Below are positions 7,654 through 16,100 of a stretch of DNA of 32,099 nucleotides, in pieces. Source of the stretch: UBA4615 sp044371545 (lineage in GTDB: Bacteria; Pseudomonadota; Gammaproteobacteria; Burkholderiales; Burkholderiaceae_E); assembly GCA_044371545.1 (NCBI GenBank), contig JBILTM010000034.1:1-32099 (forward strand), read 5' to 3'. The notes under the pieces were generated by a model that was given only the letters and a program-made list of their open reading frames with translations, was not told the origin of the DNA and made no database searches. A program made the position numbers and the translations under genes. Position 1 is the first letter of the stretch, and every line of letters begins with the position of its first letter.

Positions 7654-8514
7654 ATGCCGATCGACGGTCGCGGGCCACTGCTGAGCGTGAGCATCGTGGT
7701 CTTCCGGTCCGACCTCGGCCTGCTCGCGAGATGCCTCGATGCGCTCGACGCGGCGCTCGACGCACTCCGGACCGCTCGGCGAGGCGTCGACGACGCGGGG
7801 CGGTTCGCCGAGGTGAGCGTGGTCGACAACGGGCCCGGCGACTACTCCGCCGGGCTCGCGACGTTCCTGGCGGACCGTCCGCCACCGCGATCGGGCGTCC
7901 CGGCCGAACCGATCACCGGGCACGGCAACCTCGGCTACGGACGCGGCAACAACCTCGTCATCGCGCGCACCGCGGCCTCGTACCACCTGGTGCTGAACCC
8001 CGACGCGGAACTCGCGCCCGACGCGCTGGTGAACGGGGTGTCGTTCATGGAGCGCCATGCGGACGTCGGGCTCGTCGCGGCGACCTCGGTGTCGCCCGAC
8101 GGCGAGACGCTGAACCTGTGCAAGGGGTATCCGTCGCTCGCGGTGCTCGCGATGCGCGCGCTGCCGCGCGCGCTCGCGGTCGGCCCGTTCGGGCGCAGGC
8201 TCGCTGCCTACGACCTGCGGGCCGCCCCGGGCGGCGTCACCGACGTCACCGGAGCGATGGTCAGCGGCTCGTTCATGCTGTTCAGGACCGCGCCCCTTCG
8301 CGCGCTCGGCGGCTTCGACCCTGCGTACTTCCTGTACTTCGAGGACTTCGACCTCGCCTACAGGATCGGTCGCGTGGCGCGCGTCGTGTGGCTGTCGGAT
8401 GTCCGGGTGCTTCATCACGGCGGCCACGCGTCGCGCAAGGGCTGGACCCATCGCCGGCACTTCGCGCGCGGCGCGCTGCGCTTCTTCTCGACCCACGGCT
8501 GGCGGCTCTGGTGA
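7654..8514 (+). CDS. family 2 glycosyltransferase (rhamnosyltransferase-like)
   Basis: This is a 286-residue GT-A fold glycosyltransferase. VSIVVFRSD opens the fold, VVDNGPG lies at about residues 56-62, GHGNLGYGRGNN at about 89-100, and LNPDAEL at about 114-120 is the donor/metal acidic motif of this subgroup. Later come VSGSFMLFR, GGFDPAYFLYFEDFDLAYR with the catalytic-base-region acids, and a basic C-terminus. No membrane segment is seen, so it should act on the cytoplasmic face. The NPDA form with FEDxD is typical of enzymes annotated as rhamnosyltransferases, and rfbC nearby would fit, but the donor is not proven. The start ATG is chosen because the coding pattern begins right after it. 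It converges on the GT2 gene at 8530-9522. Confidence 0.9.
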   Translation: MPIDGRGPLLSVSIVVFRSDLGLLARCLDALDAALDALRTARRGVDDAGRFAEVSVVDNGPGDYSAGLATFLADRPPPRSGVPAEPITGHGNLGYGRGNNLVIARTAASYHLVLNPDAELAPDALVNGVSFMERHADVGLVAATSVSPDGETLNLCKGYPSLAVLAMRALPRALAVGPFGRRLAAYDLRAAPGGVTDVTGAMVSGSFMLFRTAPLRALGGFDPAYFLYFEDFDLAYRIGRVARVVWLSDVRVLHHGGHASRKGWTHRRHFARGALRFFSTHGWRLW

Positions 8515-8532
8515 GCCGCCCGGGCGGGCTCA
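8512..8532. terminator. 21-base inverted repeat between convergent glycosyltransferase genes
   Basis: TGAGCC (8512-8517) and GGCTCA (8527-8532) are exact inverted arms around a self-complementary GCCCGGGC core. The outermost bases of each arm are the stop codons of the two convergent genes. There is no T-run, so intrinsic termination is uncertain, but the placement fits a bidirectional terminator or RNA 3'-end hairpin. Confidence 0.4.
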
Positions 8533-9522
8533 GCCGGCCCCGTCGCCCGAGCGCCTGCGGGGCACGCCCCGGCGCATGACGGCGCGCAACGCGGCGGCGC
8601 TCGCCGAGCGGGCCTTCTGGGTGGCCCGTCGCTTCGCGAGGCAGGTCGGCAGGCCGCGGAGCGCGTCGCGCTTGGCCCGCAGCAGCACCGCGGCCCGGCC
8701 GCGGGATGCGAACACCGCGATCGTCACGAGCGTCATCGCCAGGTGCAGCGGCAGGTAGACGAGCAGCAGCGGCCACGGCATGTTCCGCAGGAAGACCCAG
8801 ACCAGGTTGCGGTGGCCGTGGTAGACCTGGAAGTCGCTGTGGCGGCCGACGACCGCCGAGCCCTCGTGCATCACCACCGCATCCGGCACGTACATCGCGC
8901 TCAGTCCGGCGAGGCGGGCGCGGAAGGCGATGTCGACGTCCTCGACGTAGCAGAAGAAGTCCTCGTCGAAGCCGCCCGTCGCGACGAGCACCTCGCGGCG
9001 GTAGAGCGCGGCGGCCGCCGAGGGCGCGAAGATCTCGCGGGGCTGCAGGTACCGGCCCGCGGCCGGCTCGCCATGGCCCTCGCGCCACGGCAGGCCGCTC
9101 ACGTGGTAGACGTCGCCGACGCCGTCGAGCCGCTCGCCGCGCACATCGGCGAGCATCCTGCAGCCGAACATGGCGTGCTCCGGATGACGGATCGCCGCCT
9201 CGACGAGTCGCTCGAGCCAGTCGGGCGCCGCGACCGCGTCCGGATTGAGCAGCGCCACCAGTCCGTCGTCGATCTCGCGGAACGCGAGGTTGTTGCCGCC
9301 CGCGAACCCCCGGTTGATCGGGGAGCGGATCACGCGCACGCCCGGATGGCTCGACTCGAGCCCGTCGGCCGAGCCGTCGACGCTCGCGTTGTCGACGACG
9401 ATCGTCGAGAAGCGCGGATAGGTCTGATGCCGGAGCGACTCGAGGCAGCGCGGCAGGCAGTCCGCGCCGTTGAAGTTGACGACGACGACGGTCACCCGCG
9501 GCGGCGAGGGCCCGAGGTTCAT
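8530..9522 (-). CDS. family 2 glycosyltransferase with C-terminal membrane segment
   Basis: This is a 330-residue GT2 enzyme and the last gene of the long minus-strand glycan operon. VTVVVVNFNG starts the GT-A fold, VVDNASVDGS follows at about residues 42-51, NRGFAGGNN at about 70-78, and LLNPDA at about 91-96. GGFDEDFFCYVEDVDIAFRA supplies the distal acidic residues. A long hydrophobic stretch near residues 250-285 suggests attachment to the inner membrane, followed by a very basic tail. The ATG at 9522 overlaps the upstream phosphatase stop in an ATGA junction. The NPDA/VED pattern is common in rhamnosyl- and heptosyl-adding GT2 enzymes; donor and linkage cannot be read. It is only moderately similar to the convergent GT2 at 7654-8514. 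Confidence 0.9.
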   Translation of the reverse strand: MNLGPSPPRVTVVVVNFNGADCLPRCLESLRHQTYPRFSTIVVDNASVDGSADGLESSHPGVRVIRSPINRGFAGGNNLAFREIDDGLVALLNPDAVAAPDWLERLVEAAIRHPEHAMFGCRMLADVRGERLDGVGDVYHVSGLPWREGHGEPAAGRYLQPREIFAPSAAAALYRREVLVATGGFDEDFFCYVEDVDIAFRARLAGLSAMYVPDAVVMHEGSAVVGRHSDFQVYHGHRNLVWVFLRNMPWPLLLVYLPLHLAMTLVTIAVFASRGRAAVLLRAKRDALRGLPTCLAKRRATQKARSASAAALRAVMRRGVPRRRSGDGAG

Positions 9523-10073
9523 CGGTCGGGCGGTACCAGCAGCGCGCGCGCGTCGTGCAGCGTCGCGACCACGTGGGTGTGGTCGCCGTCGGCCACCGGC
9601 GGCGCGCCGGCGGGCCGGTAGAGGGCTCGCACCGGCACGCCCGCCCGCCGGGCCGCGAGCATGTCCGACGCGGTGTCGCCGACCATCACAGACCGCCCGA
9701 GCGCGACGCCGAGCTCGTCGCGCGCCCGCAGCAGCATGCCGGGGTTCGGCTTGCGGTCGAACGAGTCGGCGCGGTAGCGGCCGATCCCGTGCTCGGGATG
9801 GAAGGGGCAGTGGTAGACCGCCGCGAGCGGCACGCCCTCGCGCTCGAAGCGGGCACGCATCCACGCGGTCAGTCGCTCGAAGGCCGCCTCGTCGTAGTAG
9901 CCCCGGCCGATGCCCGCCTGGTTCGTGACCACGACGAGCGCCATGTCGAGGACGCGCGCGGCGCCGCACAGCTCGAAGATGCCGTCGACGAAGTCGAAGC
10001 GCTCGACGGTGTGGACGTAGCCGTGGTCGACGTTGACGACGCCGTCGCGGTCGAGGAAGAGCGCCCGGGTCAT
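9519..10073 (-). CDS. gmhB: HAD-family D-glycero-D-manno-heptose-1,7-bisphosphate 7-phosphatase (GmhB/WcbN-like)
   Basis: This is a 184-residue HAD-IIIA phosphatase. The nucleophile motif FLDRDG is at residues 6-11 (D8, D10), VVTNQAGI follows at about 48-55, and GDTASDM carries the magnesium-binding acids. Strong overall likeness to GmhB includes VNVDHGYVH and FDFVDGI. It removes the C7 phosphate from heptose 1,7-bisphosphate. The zinc loop of E. coli GmhB is incomplete here: the Cys-x-x-His half is kept (CPFH), but the later Cys-x-Cys is replaced (ADSFDRKP). It overlaps its neighbours by ATGA on both sides and sits with the isomerase, kinase and guanylyltransferase of the GDP-heptose route, so a WcbN-like capsule/O-chain role is likelier than core LPS. 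Confidence 0.88.
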   Translation of the reverse strand: MTRALFLDRDGVVNVDHGYVHTVERFDFVDGIFELCGAARVLDMALVVVTNQAGIGRGYYDEAAFERLTAWMRARFEREGVPLAAVYHCPFHPEHGIGRYRADSFDRKPNPGMLLRARDELGVALGRSVMVGDTASDMLAARRAGVPVRALYRPAGAPPVADGDHTHVVATLHDARALLVPPDR

Positions 10074-10768
10074 CGACCCGGCACGAGCGGCGCGAGGAGC
10101 GTCTGCGCGCGCGCGTAGTCGTCGGGCACGCCGATGTCGATGAACAGCCCCGAGCTGGTGAACACCTCGACGACGCTCGCCGCCACGCGCGGCACGAACA
10201 CGTCGGTCTCCAGCGAGAATGCCCGGCCGGCCGGCATGTCGTTGAGGAAGCCGCGCGGCAGCAGGTAGCAGCCGGCGTTGATCAGGCCGGGTCCGGGCAC
10301 GCCCTTCTCGGCGAACGCGACGATCCGCCCGCCGTCGACGCCGAGCCGCCCGAAGCGCGCGGTGTCGTCGACCGCGCGCGCGACGACGATCGGCGCGCCC
10401 GAGCCGCGCCACTGCGCGACGAGCGCGTCGAGCTCCAGGTCGAGGAAGGTGTCGCCGTTGAGCACCAGCACGGGGTCGTCGCGGCACTGCGCGAGCGCGA
10501 GCTTCGTCGCGCCGCCGGTGCCGAGCGGCTCGGACTCGATCGCGTACGCGATCGACAGGCCGCCCCAGGCGTCGCCGAAGTGCGAGATCACCGTGTCCGC
10601 GAGGTGACCGACCGACAGCACCGCCCGGCGCACGCCCTTGGCGGCGAGCGAGCCGAGCAGGATCTCCAGGAACGGCCGCCCGGCCACCGGCGCCATCGGC
10701 TTCGGCACGTCGGAGACGACCGCGCGCAGCCGCGTGCCGAACCCCCCCGCGAGGACGATCGCCTCCAT
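10070..10768 (-). CDS. hddC: D-glycero-alpha-D-manno-heptose 1-phosphate guanylyltransferase (HddC/WcbM-like)
   Basis: This is a 232-residue nucleotidyltransferase with the N-terminal pyrophosphorylase signature LAGGFGTRLR plus PKPMAPVAGRPF. The metal-binding LNGDTF block lies near the middle, and EPLGTGGA precedes it. The length and single-domain form match HddC/WcbM, which joins GMP to heptose 1-phosphate. Position between GmhA-like and GmhB-like genes supports that over a glucose-1-phosphate thymidylyl- or cytidylyltransferase, but nucleotide preference is inferred from context. ATG at 10768 is preferred because GGTGAG lies 7 bases upstream; an in-frame GTG at 10780 overlaps the isomerase stop as GTGA and is possible. 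The stop overlaps the phosphatase start by 4 bases. Confidence 0.87.
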   Translation of the reverse strand: MEAIVLAGGFGTRLRAVVSDVPKPMAPVAGRPFLEILLGSLAAKGVRRAVLSVGHLADTVISHFGDAWGGLSIAYAIESEPLGTGGATKLALAQCRDDPVLVLNGDTFLDLELDALVAQWRGSGAPIVVARAVDDTARFGRLGVDGGRIVAFAEKGVPGPGLINAGCYLLPRGFLNDMPAGRAFSLETDVFVPRVAASVVEVFTSSGLFIDIGVPDDYARAQTLLAPLVPGR

Positions 10769-10776
10769 CGGCCCGC

Positions 10777-11358
10777 TCACCCGTTCGGGAACATCGCCCG
10801 CTCGACCAGGCCGCACAGCGTGTGGCCGGCGACGATGTGGCCTTCCTGGATCCGGGGTGTCGCGCCCGACGGCACCCGCAGCAGGTGGTCGCACAGCGCG
10901 TCCATGCGGCCGTTGCGGTTCCCGGTGAAGCCGACGGTCACCACGCCGTCCGCGCGGGCCTGCTCGAGGGCGGCGACGACGTTCGGCGAGTTGCCCGAGG
11001 TCGACAGGCCGAGCAGCACGTCGCCGGGGCGGGCGAGCGCCTGGACCTGGCGCCGGAACACGTGCTCGTACCCGTAGTCGTTGCCGATCGCGGTCAGCAC
11101 CGACGTGTCGGTGGTCAGCGCGATGCCCGCGAGCCCGGGCCGGTCGTAGTTGAACCGGCTGACGAATTCGCCGGCCAGGTGCTGGGCGTCGGCGGCCGAG
11201 CCGCCGTTGCCGGCGAACAGGACCTTGCCGCCCGCGCGCAGCGCACGCACGCAGGCGTCGGCGATCGCCTGCAGCGTGCCGGCGATCGAGGCGTCCTCGG
11301 CCATCGCGGTCAGCACCGCGACGCTGCCGAGCATCTCGGATCGGATCGTGTCGGTCAT
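10777..11358 (-). CDS. gmhA: sedoheptulose-7-phosphate isomerase (GmhA-like SIS protein)
   Basis: This is a 193-residue SIS-domain protein that converts sedoheptulose 7-phosphate to D-glycero-D-manno-heptose 7-phosphate, the first step to activated heptoses. FAGNGGSAADAQHLAGEF at about residues 48-65 holds the phosphate loop and zinc ligands (H60, E64). STSGNSPNV is the second phosphate-binding loop, and QEGHIVAGH near the C-terminus supplies the remaining zinc-site Gln and His. The length equals E. coli GmhA (192). The ATG at 11358 overlaps the kinase stop by ATGA. Because it is locked in an operon with a GHMP kinase and a guanylyl-type transferase, it probably serves the GDP-heptose branch; a separate gmhA for LPS core may exist elsewhere. 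Confidence 0.93.
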   Translation of the reverse strand: MTDTIRSEMLGSVAVLTAMAEDASIAGTLQAIADACVRALRAGGKVLFAGNGGSAADAQHLAGEFVSRFNYDRPGLAGIALTTDTSVLTAIGNDYGYEHVFRRQVQALARPGDVLLGLSTSGNSPNVVAALEQARADGVVTVGFTGNRNGRMDALCDHLLRVPSGATPRIQEGHIVAGHTLCGLVERAMFPNG

Positions 11359-12416
11359 GGCAGTCGCCAGCCTTGCGTGCCGGCCTTCGTGAAATGGCAA
11401 TTGACGATGCGCCCCTCGAAGCCTGCGAGACGCCTCACGACCTGCATCCGGCGGTCCGGATCGACGAAGAACATCATGAAACCGCCGCCGCCGGCGCCGG
11501 AGACCTTGCCGGCGCGCGCGCCCGCGGTGCGCGCGGCGTCGTAGACCTCGTCGATGCGCTGGTTCGCGATGGCCGCCGCCGCGTCGCGCTTCGAGCGCCA
11601 CGACGCGTTCATCGAGGTCACGAAGGCGTCGAAGTCGCCGCGCAGCACGCTCTCCTTCATCGTCGTCGCCTCGCGCTTGAGCGCGTGCATCGCCTCGAGC
11701 GTGCGTCCCCGACCCGCGCGCAGGTTCTCGCTCTGCTCGGCGATGATCGCCGCCGATTCGCGCGACACGCCCGTGTAGTACAGCAGCAGCGACGACTCGA
11801 GCTCGGACAGGATCCAGTTCTTGACGCGCAGGGGGTTCACCAGCACGCGATCGTCGGCGTAGAACTCCATGAAGTTGAACCCGCCGAAGGCCGCCGCGTA
11901 CTGGTCCTGCTTGCCGCCCTTGAGCCCGAGGTCGATGCGCTCGATCTCGTAGGCGAGGTGGGCGATCTCGTACTCGCCGAGGGGCAGGTTCAGCAGTTCG
12001 ACGAAGGCCTTGACCATCGCGACCACCAGCGTCGACGACGAGCCGAGGCCCGAGCCCGCCGGTGCGTCGGAGTAGGTCGTGAGCGTCAGCGGCAGCGGCT
12101 TGCCGCCGCGGAAGTCCCTGACGATGCGGTTGTACACGCCACGGTGCAGCCCGAGCGCGCCGTCCTGGCCGACGTCCGCGTCGGCCGCGACGTCGACGTC
12201 CTGCTCGATGTCGGTCGCGCGGATCACCAGGCGACCGTCGGTGCGCGGCACGATCGACGCATAGGCGTACAGGTCGATCGTCGCGTTCAGCACGTGGCCG
12301 CCGTGCTCGTCGCAGTAGGGCGACACGTCGGTGCCCCCTCCGGCCAGTCCGAGCCGCAGGGGCGCCCGTGCGCGCACGCCCGCGCCGGGCGCGTCGAGGA
12401 ACTCAGAGTTCGTCAT
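11355..12416 (-). CDS. hddA: D-glycero-alpha-D-manno-heptose-7-phosphate 1-kinase (HddA/WcbL-like GHMP kinase)
   Basis: This is a 353-residue GHMP-superfamily kinase. Motif 1 is RLGLAGGGTDVSPY (about residues 21-34), the ATP-binding motif 2 is PAGSGLGSSST (119-129), and motif 3 is VSGAGGGGFMM near the C-terminus. GGKQDQYAAAFGGFNFMEF is the family stretch seen in heptose and fucose kinases. HddA phosphorylates the anomeric carbon of D-glycero-D-manno-heptose 7-phosphate with alpha configuration, committing it to GDP-heptose rather than ADP-heptose. The ATG at 12416 overlaps the end of the upstream methyltransferase by 14 bases, and the stop overlaps gmhA by 4. All active-site glycines appear intact. 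Confidence 0.9.
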   Translation of the reverse strand: MTNSEFLDAPGAGVRARAPLRLGLAGGGTDVSPYCDEHGGHVLNATIDLYAYASIVPRTDGRLVIRATDIEQDVDVAADADVGQDGALGLHRGVYNRIVRDFRGGKPLPLTLTTYSDAPAGSGLGSSSTLVVAMVKAFVELLNLPLGEYEIAHLAYEIERIDLGLKGGKQDQYAAAFGGFNFMEFYADDRVLVNPLRVKNWILSELESSLLLYYTGVSRESAAIIAEQSENLRAGRGRTLEAMHALKREATTMKESVLRGDFDAFVTSMNASWRSKRDAAAAIANQRIDEVYDAARTAGARAGKVSGAGGGGFMMFFVDPDRRMQVVRRLAGFEGRIVNCHFTKAGTQGWRLP

Positions 12417-13140
12417 CGTTGGTGAACGGCGGGCGCGACGCGTTCGAGCGCTTGAGCGACGTGCGGTCGTCCCGGTACTGGTTGAGGTGGATGCGCATCT
12501 CGCGGTCCTCGACGCGCGACGTGCGCACCGGACGGCCGCCGAAGGCGAGTTCCTCGTCGGTCCGCTTGCGGATCACGAACTCGATGCCGCATTCGGCGAT
12601 CGGCGTCTGCGACTGGTCGTAGCGGGGCAGGCGGAAGCGGTAGGTCTGGTCGAGCAGCTCGACGCGCACCGTGTCGGCCTCCGGGCCCAGCCCGGCGAGC
12701 ATCTCGAGCACGCCGATCGAGCGCTCGCTCCACGAGCGCCGCTTCGTCATCGTGAACGTCCACTTGTGGTCGGCGTTGAAGGTGCTCGGGAACGTGCCCT
12801 GCTCGTAGAGGTCCTCGTCCGGCACGGTCACGATCACGTGTCCGCCCGGCTTCACGACGCGCAGCCAGTTGCGCAGCCCCTCGCGCGGTTCGACCAGGTG
12901 CTCGAGGCAGTGGCTGCTGTGCACGAAGTCGAGGCTCGAGTCGGCGACCGTCTCCAGGAACTGCGCGTCCCCGTCCTCGAGGTCCCAGGTCCGCACGGAG
13001 CGCATCATCGGGAACAGCTCGAGGTACAGCGACAGCGGATCCGGCTTGCCGCCGATGTCGATGCCGTCGCCGACGAAGTAGCGGGTGAGGAAGTTCGGAT
13101 GCTGGAGTCGACGGGAGATCGACTTGCTGCACTCTTTCAT
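12403..13140 (-). CDS. SAM-dependent methyltransferase of the glycan operon
   Basis: This is a 245-residue class I methyltransferase-like protein. Its motif I is compact (GDGIDIGGKPDPL, about residues 24-36). The acidic post-motif is TWDLEDGDAQ at about 51-60. SSHCLEHLVEP (75-85) and KPGGHVIVTVPDED (97-110) are the usual motifs IV and VI of the Methyltransf_11 group. The C-terminal 100 residues are basic and not recognised. ATG at 13140 is supported by AGGGA 5 bases upstream. It begins 29 bases after the giant fusion gene and runs 14 bases into hddA, so it is translated as part of the operon. The sugar hydroxyl methylated is unknown; modification of the glycan or of its terminus is inferred from context. 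Confidence 0.82.
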   Translation of the reverse strand: MKECSKSISRRLQHPNFLTRYFVGDGIDIGGKPDPLSLYLELFPMMRSVRTWDLEDGDAQFLETVADSSLDFVHSSHCLEHLVEPREGLRNWLRVVKPGGHVIVTVPDEDLYEQGTFPSTFNADHKWTFTMTKRRSWSERSIGVLEMLAGLGPEADTVRVELLDQTYRFRLPRYDQSQTPIAECGIEFVIRKRTDEELAFGGRPVRTSRVEDREMRIHLNQYRDDRTSLKRSNASRPPFTNDDEL

Positions 13141-13169
13141 CGGTATCCCTGGAGTTCTCGGAGTCGGGG

Positions 13170-16100
13170 TCAGGCCGACACGGTCGCGCGGAACACGAGC
13201 TGTCCGTCGCCGAGGTGGCCGAAGCGGGGCGCGACGAAGCACTCGACCGCGGCGTCGTCGAAGCCCGCGTCGTGCAGGCGTGCGATCACGTCCCAGCCGA
13301 AGTCGGTGAAGACCAGCGACCCGTCGGCCGACACCGGGTTGCCGTGGTACAGCGGCGGCGCGAGGTGCTCGATCCCGCCCTCGCGCAGCACCGCGCGCGG
13401 ACGGCTCTCGTCGGCCTGCGGGTCGAACGGGATGCTCATCAGCAGCTCGCCGCCGCGACGCAGCACGCGGCGGCACTCGCGCAGGCCCTGCCACGGGTCG
13501 GGCACGTGCTCGAACACGTCGTTGCTGACGATCAGCTCGAGGCTGCCGTCGGCGAAGCTCATCGCCTGGATGTCCTCGTGCCGGATGCCGGCGATCACCG
13601 TGCCGCTCGGTGCGGTCGGCGACAGGTACTCGGAGCCCCGCACACGGTGTGCCGAGAACGTCGCGGTCGCCCAGTGATAGACCGGCGTGACCGCTTCCAT
13701 GAGGTAGACGTCGGCCGGCTCGCCGCGGTCGTCGAGGCGGCTGCGCATCAGCGCCGCGATGACCCGCTGCCGGTTGTTCAGCCGGCAGGCCGGACACTCC
13801 AGGCGCTCGCGGAAGTTGGGGATCCAGCCTTCAGGCGTCTCCCGTCCCCCGGACAGCATGTCGACCAGGAACGGAACGTGGCGTGCGCAGGCGAGGCATC
13901 GGCCCGGCACCGCGTAGGGCGCGCCGTCGCGGTGCCCGGCGTTCAGCATCGCCTCGATCTCCCGGCCGCGCGTCCATTCGGGCGTCGCCGTCAGCGCGTC
14001 GTAATCGCGTCGCGACCGGCAGCGCCCGAGCGGCTCGAGGCGTTCGGCCTGCGCGGCGTCGAGAGCGGTGCCCGGACCGACCAGCCCGGATGCGGCGCAC
14101 GGCGGCGGCAGCCGCAGCCCGACCGCCTCGAGGATCGTGCGCATCGTGTCCCGGCCTCGACCCGGACCGTAGGCGTCCGAGGCGAACCTCAGCCCGGCCG
14201 CCGACACGTGCTCCCACAGCGCGCGGTCCTGGTACAGACGGACGATCGCGTCGGCGATCGCCGCCGGGTCGTCCGCGACCAGCACCTCTTCGCCGCCGCG
14301 CAGCTCCATGCCCTCGACCGCGATCGAGGTGGCCACCGACGGGATGCCCAGGCTCATCGACGACGCCAGCTTGCCCTTGATGCCGGCGCCGTACCGCAGC
14401 GGCGCGACCGCGACGCGGATGCGGTCCAGCGCGCCGCCGAGATCCTCGACGAACCCGGTGATCTCGACGTCGGGGCCGGCCAGCGCACGCAGCTCCTCCG
14501 GCGCGTTGGCGCCGATCGCATGGAACCGCACGCCGGGCAGCCGCGCGCGCAGCAGCGGCATCACCTCGGCGACGAAGAACCTGACCGCATCCACGTTCGG
14601 CGCGTGCTGGTAGCCGCCGACGAACGCGATGCCCTGGCGCGCGGCGAAGCCGACGCGACTGCCGCGGATCGGGATCGCCCACGCGAACACGTGGATCCGG
14701 TCGGGCGGGAGGTGCTCGGCGAGCAGCGCCTGCTCGGCGGTGCTGTGGACGATGACTGCATCGGCGTCGCGCATCACGGCGAGCTCGTGCTCGCGCATCG
14801 ACGCCGCCTGCACGGCGACCTTCGGGTCGGTGCCGAGCGAGGCTTCGCGCTCCATGCGCAGGAAGTGCAGGTCGGAGGTGTGGTAGACGACGCGCGCCCG
14901 GGGGCAGCGCGCGCGCACCGTGTCGAGGTGGCGCCGCGCGACGAGCGGCCGGAAGATCACCACGAGGTCGTAGCGCGCGCCGTGGTCGGCGAGGTGCGCG
15001 GCCACCGAGGTGACGTGGGGGGCGTAGAGCACCTCGATGCCGGCACGCTGCATCGCGACGGTGTAGCCGGGCATGTAGAGGAAGTTGTCCTCCGGCACGA
15101 AGGTCACGTGCACGCCGGCCTGCCGCAGCAGCAGCATCATGTTCAGCGCGGTGATCGAGCCGGCGTCGCGGTCCGGCGTCGGCGTGCAGTGGTCGAGGAC
15201 CAGCGCCCGAAGCCGCACGCCGGCGTCCTTGGCCGCATCGACATTCTCGCCGGGCGGATGGTGCTCGGCGAGCCGCTCCTTCCAGCGCTCCTTCAGCTTC
15301 TTCGCGTTGACGACCTGGTACGACTTCACGCCGCTCGCGAGGTCGGTGCCGGACGAGATGCCCTCGAAGTGGGTCACCATCGAGGCCGGCTGGACCATCG
15401 TGCGAAGGCCGGCGGCGCGCACCCTGAACGCGAGGTCGGAGTCCTCGCCGTAGGCCGGCACGTAGTGCTCGTCGAAGCCGCCGAGCCGCCGCCACAGCGG
15501 GGTCGGGACGATGATCGCCGCGCCCGAGCAGTAGTCGACGTCGCGCGCGTAGTTGTACTCGGGCGCGGCCGGATCCTGTAGCCGTCCGAAGTTCCAGCCG
15601 CTGCCGTCGCGCCAGATGATGCCGCCCGACTCCTGCAGCCTGCCGTCGGGGTAGACCAGCTTCGAGCCCACCAGACCCGCGTCCGGAAATGTCTCGAACG
15701 TGCGCACGAGCTCGTCGAGCCAGCCGGGGTGCACCTCGGTGTCGTTGTTCAGCATCAGCACGTAGTCGCCGCGTGCGAGCTCGGCGCCGCGGTTGCAGCT
15801 GCGGATGAAACCGAGGTTGGTCGCGTTGCGGACCAGCCCGAGCCCGGGGATCCCCTCGAGGCGGTCCGCACTGCCGTCCGGCGAGCAGTCGTCGACGACG
15901 ATCACCTCGAATCGGGTCGACTGGGGATGCCGTTCGATCGAGCGCAGGCAGCGCAAGGTGTAGTCGACCTTCCCGTAGACCGGGATCACGATCGACACCT
16001 GCGGCTCGAGCGAGGTCGGCAGCATGCCCGGCGGGCTGAGGTCGGGCGCCGCCGCCGGATCGAAGGCCGGGTTCGACGACGCGTCGCCGGTGCGCGGCGC

